Source: Candidatus Yanofskybacteria bacterium RIFOXYD1_FULL_42_10
GTDB lineage: Bacteria > Patescibacteriota > Minisyncoccia > 2-02-FULL-40-12 > GWA2-44-9
DNA length: 6,272 nucleotides
Direction of reading: 5' to 3'
Assembly (NCBI GenBank): GCA_001795975.1
Contig: MGLG01000042.1
Span: 7,191-13,462, forward strand
The first letter of the stretch is position 1. The number at the start of each line of letters is the position of its first letter. The notes below the pieces were generated by a model, which did not search any database, was not told the origin of the DNA, and was given only the letters and a program-made list of their open reading frames with translations. The position numbers and the translations under genes are program-made. Below are positions 5,566 through 6,272 of this stretch, in pieces.

Positions 5566-5645
5566 GCAAATTCCAACTGTTCGAGTCGTAAGATTAAATA
5601 ACCCCGCTGTTAGCGGGGTTATTTAATGCGAGTTTTGGAATTTGC
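5566..5645. terminator. Nested bidirectional terminator between mnmA and gpmI
   Basis: The core is a perfect 16-bp stem, ATTAAATAACCCCGCT (5593-5608) with AGCGGGGTTATTTAAT (5612-5627), and a 3-base loop GTT. The AT-rich flanks of a GC core let it work on both strands, as suits two genes that point at each other. Around it, GCAAATTCCAA (5566-5576) pairs with TTGGAATTTGC (5635-5645), and CT (5577-5578) with AG (5631-5632), forming a second stem. The T-run is short (TTATTT) on either strand, so terminator strength is uncertain. Confidence 0.7.
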
Positions 5646-5702
5646 GTTAAATGAGGAGTCCGGAAATTAAAATTCCAGACCGGAGGTCGGAGCGTAGTGG
5701 AT

Positions 5703-5723
5703 AAAAAGGGGTGAGGGCGGAGC
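5703..5723. repeat. Right arm of the imperfect inverted repeat bounding the intergenic region
   Basis: AAAAAGGGGTGAGGGCGGAGC is the inverse partner of 5278-5299. It ends six bases before the last base of the gpmI stop codon, so the two arms enclose nearly the whole space between the genes. Confidence 0.55.
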
Positions 5724-5729
5724 TTAAAA

Positions 5730-6272
5730 TTACACTTTAATCTGCCCCAGCAAACTATCTCCGGTCATTTCAGATGATTTGGGAAGCCCCAATAATTCTA
5801 AGATGGTCGGCGCAACATCGGAAAGAAAACCGGATGGTTTGTCCATTGACGCCGCTATTTCTTCATCCAAACGAAAACGCTCATACTCTTTTGCCACCAA
5901 ATAAAACGGAATCGGATTTTGATTATGTTCCGTTTCTTCTTCTCCCGTGCCTTTAAACACAAGAGATTCCGCATTTCCATGATCTGCGGTAATTAGTAAA
6001 GCGCCGCCTGCTTCTAAAACCGCATTTTTTATTTTTCCGAGCGCGAAGTCGGCCGCTTCAATACCTTGGATAACATGTTCCAGTTTGCCGATATGCGCCA
6101 TAACATCGGCGTTGGCGATGTTTAAAATAATAAAATCATAAACACCGGTCTTTACGGCTTCCGCTACCTTGTCGGCTATCTCATTGGCTTGCATTGCAGG
6201 CTTTTCCAAATGATTTTTATCTGATTTTATAAAAACATCGGTTTCGCCTTCAAATGGCTTGTTATTCAAACA
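5730..6272 (-). CDS. gpmI: 2,3-bisphosphoglycerate-independent phosphoglycerate mutase, C-terminal part
   Basis: The enzyme interconverts 3- and 2-phosphoglycerate in glycolysis, in the cytoplasm, with two Mn ions. The window holds the last 180 residues; the frame continues beyond the right edge (first full codon TGT, Cys), so a start at the TTG of 6269 is not real. Numbering from that Cys, the metal ligands visible are Asp56 and His60 in NIANADVMAHIG (51-62), Asp97-His98 in TADHGNAE (95-102), and His116 in EHNQNPIPF. The end has SDVAPTILELLGLP and EMTGDSLLG, as in the family. The segment LNNKPFEGETD (2-12) stands where the family has a longer FFNGG.E.PF.GE.R; it is shorter and lacks the Arg after GE, a divergence worth checking. 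It converges with mnmA, 454 bases away, with a shared terminator between. Confidence 0.93.
   Translation of the reverse strand, partial: CLNNKPFEGETDVFIKSDKNHLEKPAMQANEIADKVAEAVKTGVYDFIILNIANADVMAHIGKLEHVIQGIEAADFALGKIKNAVLEAGGALLITADHGNAESLVFKGTGEEETEHNQNPIPFYLVAKEYERFRLDEEIAASMDKPSGFLSDVAPTILELLGLPKSSEMTGDSLLGQIKV

Larger units (their letters stand above)
5276..5729. other. Gene-free convergent intergenic region filled with inverted repeats
   Basis: No credible gene is present. One open frame spans 5253-5546, but its translation is arginine/proline-rich, follows the hairpin repeats, has no ribosome site and overlaps mnmA. The region holds an outer imperfect inverted repeat (5278-5299 with 5703-5723), three tight hairpins at 5338-5430, two longer-range 7-bp pairings (5311-5317 with 5471-5477; 5363-5369 with 5468-5474, which compete), and a nested terminator at 5566-5645. 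The stretch 5478-5565 shows nothing I recognise. Confidence 0.7.

Noticed and set aside
5578..5590. GTTCGAGTC resembling a tRNA T-loop
   Set aside because: Flanking bases do not pair into a T stem, and no cloverleaf or 3' CCA context is present.

Overview
The window looks like a chromosomal segment of a Candidate Phyla Radiation (Patescibacteria) bacterium, most likely from the Parcubacteria side. The evidence is an AT-rich sequence with standard stops, several short secreted envelope proteins, and an in-frame GC-rich palindrome inside mnmA that encodes the peptide LPTGQAGG. From memory, that peptide type recurs in CPR proteins. Stacked hairpin repeats in the mnmA-gpmI gap fit the same picture. 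This assignment is inference, because there is no rRNA or ribosomal protein here to fix it.

Layout: (1) 1-824, minus strand: the N-terminal 274 residues of a secreted, cysteine-rich protein that leaves the window just as an IPT/TIG-like domain begins. (2) 825-1109: divergent intergenic region with a promoter candidate for each flanking gene and a compact three-way-junction-like fold at 926-1045. (3) 1110-2453 and 2581-3876, plus strand: two exported lytic transglycosylases of different families. The first joins a PcsB/CwlO-like coiled coil to an MltB-like (SLT_2) domain. The second has an unrecognised N-terminal region and a Slt70-like (SLT) domain. A terminator follows at 3909-3933. (4) 3934-4066: a 30-bp near-palindrome and a well-spaced promoter that would give an almost leaderless mRNA. 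(5) 4067-5275, plus strand: mnmA, tRNA 2-thiouridylase, carrying the palindromic insertion and two other lineage-specific loops. (6) 5276-5729: 454 bases with no credible gene, bracketed by an imperfect inverted repeat and holding three tight hairpins and a nested bidirectional terminator. (7) 5730-6272, minus strand: the C-terminal 180 residues of gpmI, cofactor-independent phosphoglycerate mutase.

The first three genes form an envelope neighbourhood: a surface protein facing away from two peptidoglycan-cleaving enzymes that could remodel the cell's own wall or, if the organism is an episymbiont, act at the host contact. mnmA and gpmI are housekeeping genes that converge on the repeat-filled gap. 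I see no transposase, CRISPR array, tRNA, rRNA or toxin-antitoxin pair. The most noteworthy items are the palindromic insertion in mnmA, the coiled-coil/transglycosylase fusion beside a second transglycosylase, the operator-like dyad before mnmA, and the structured intergenic segments.
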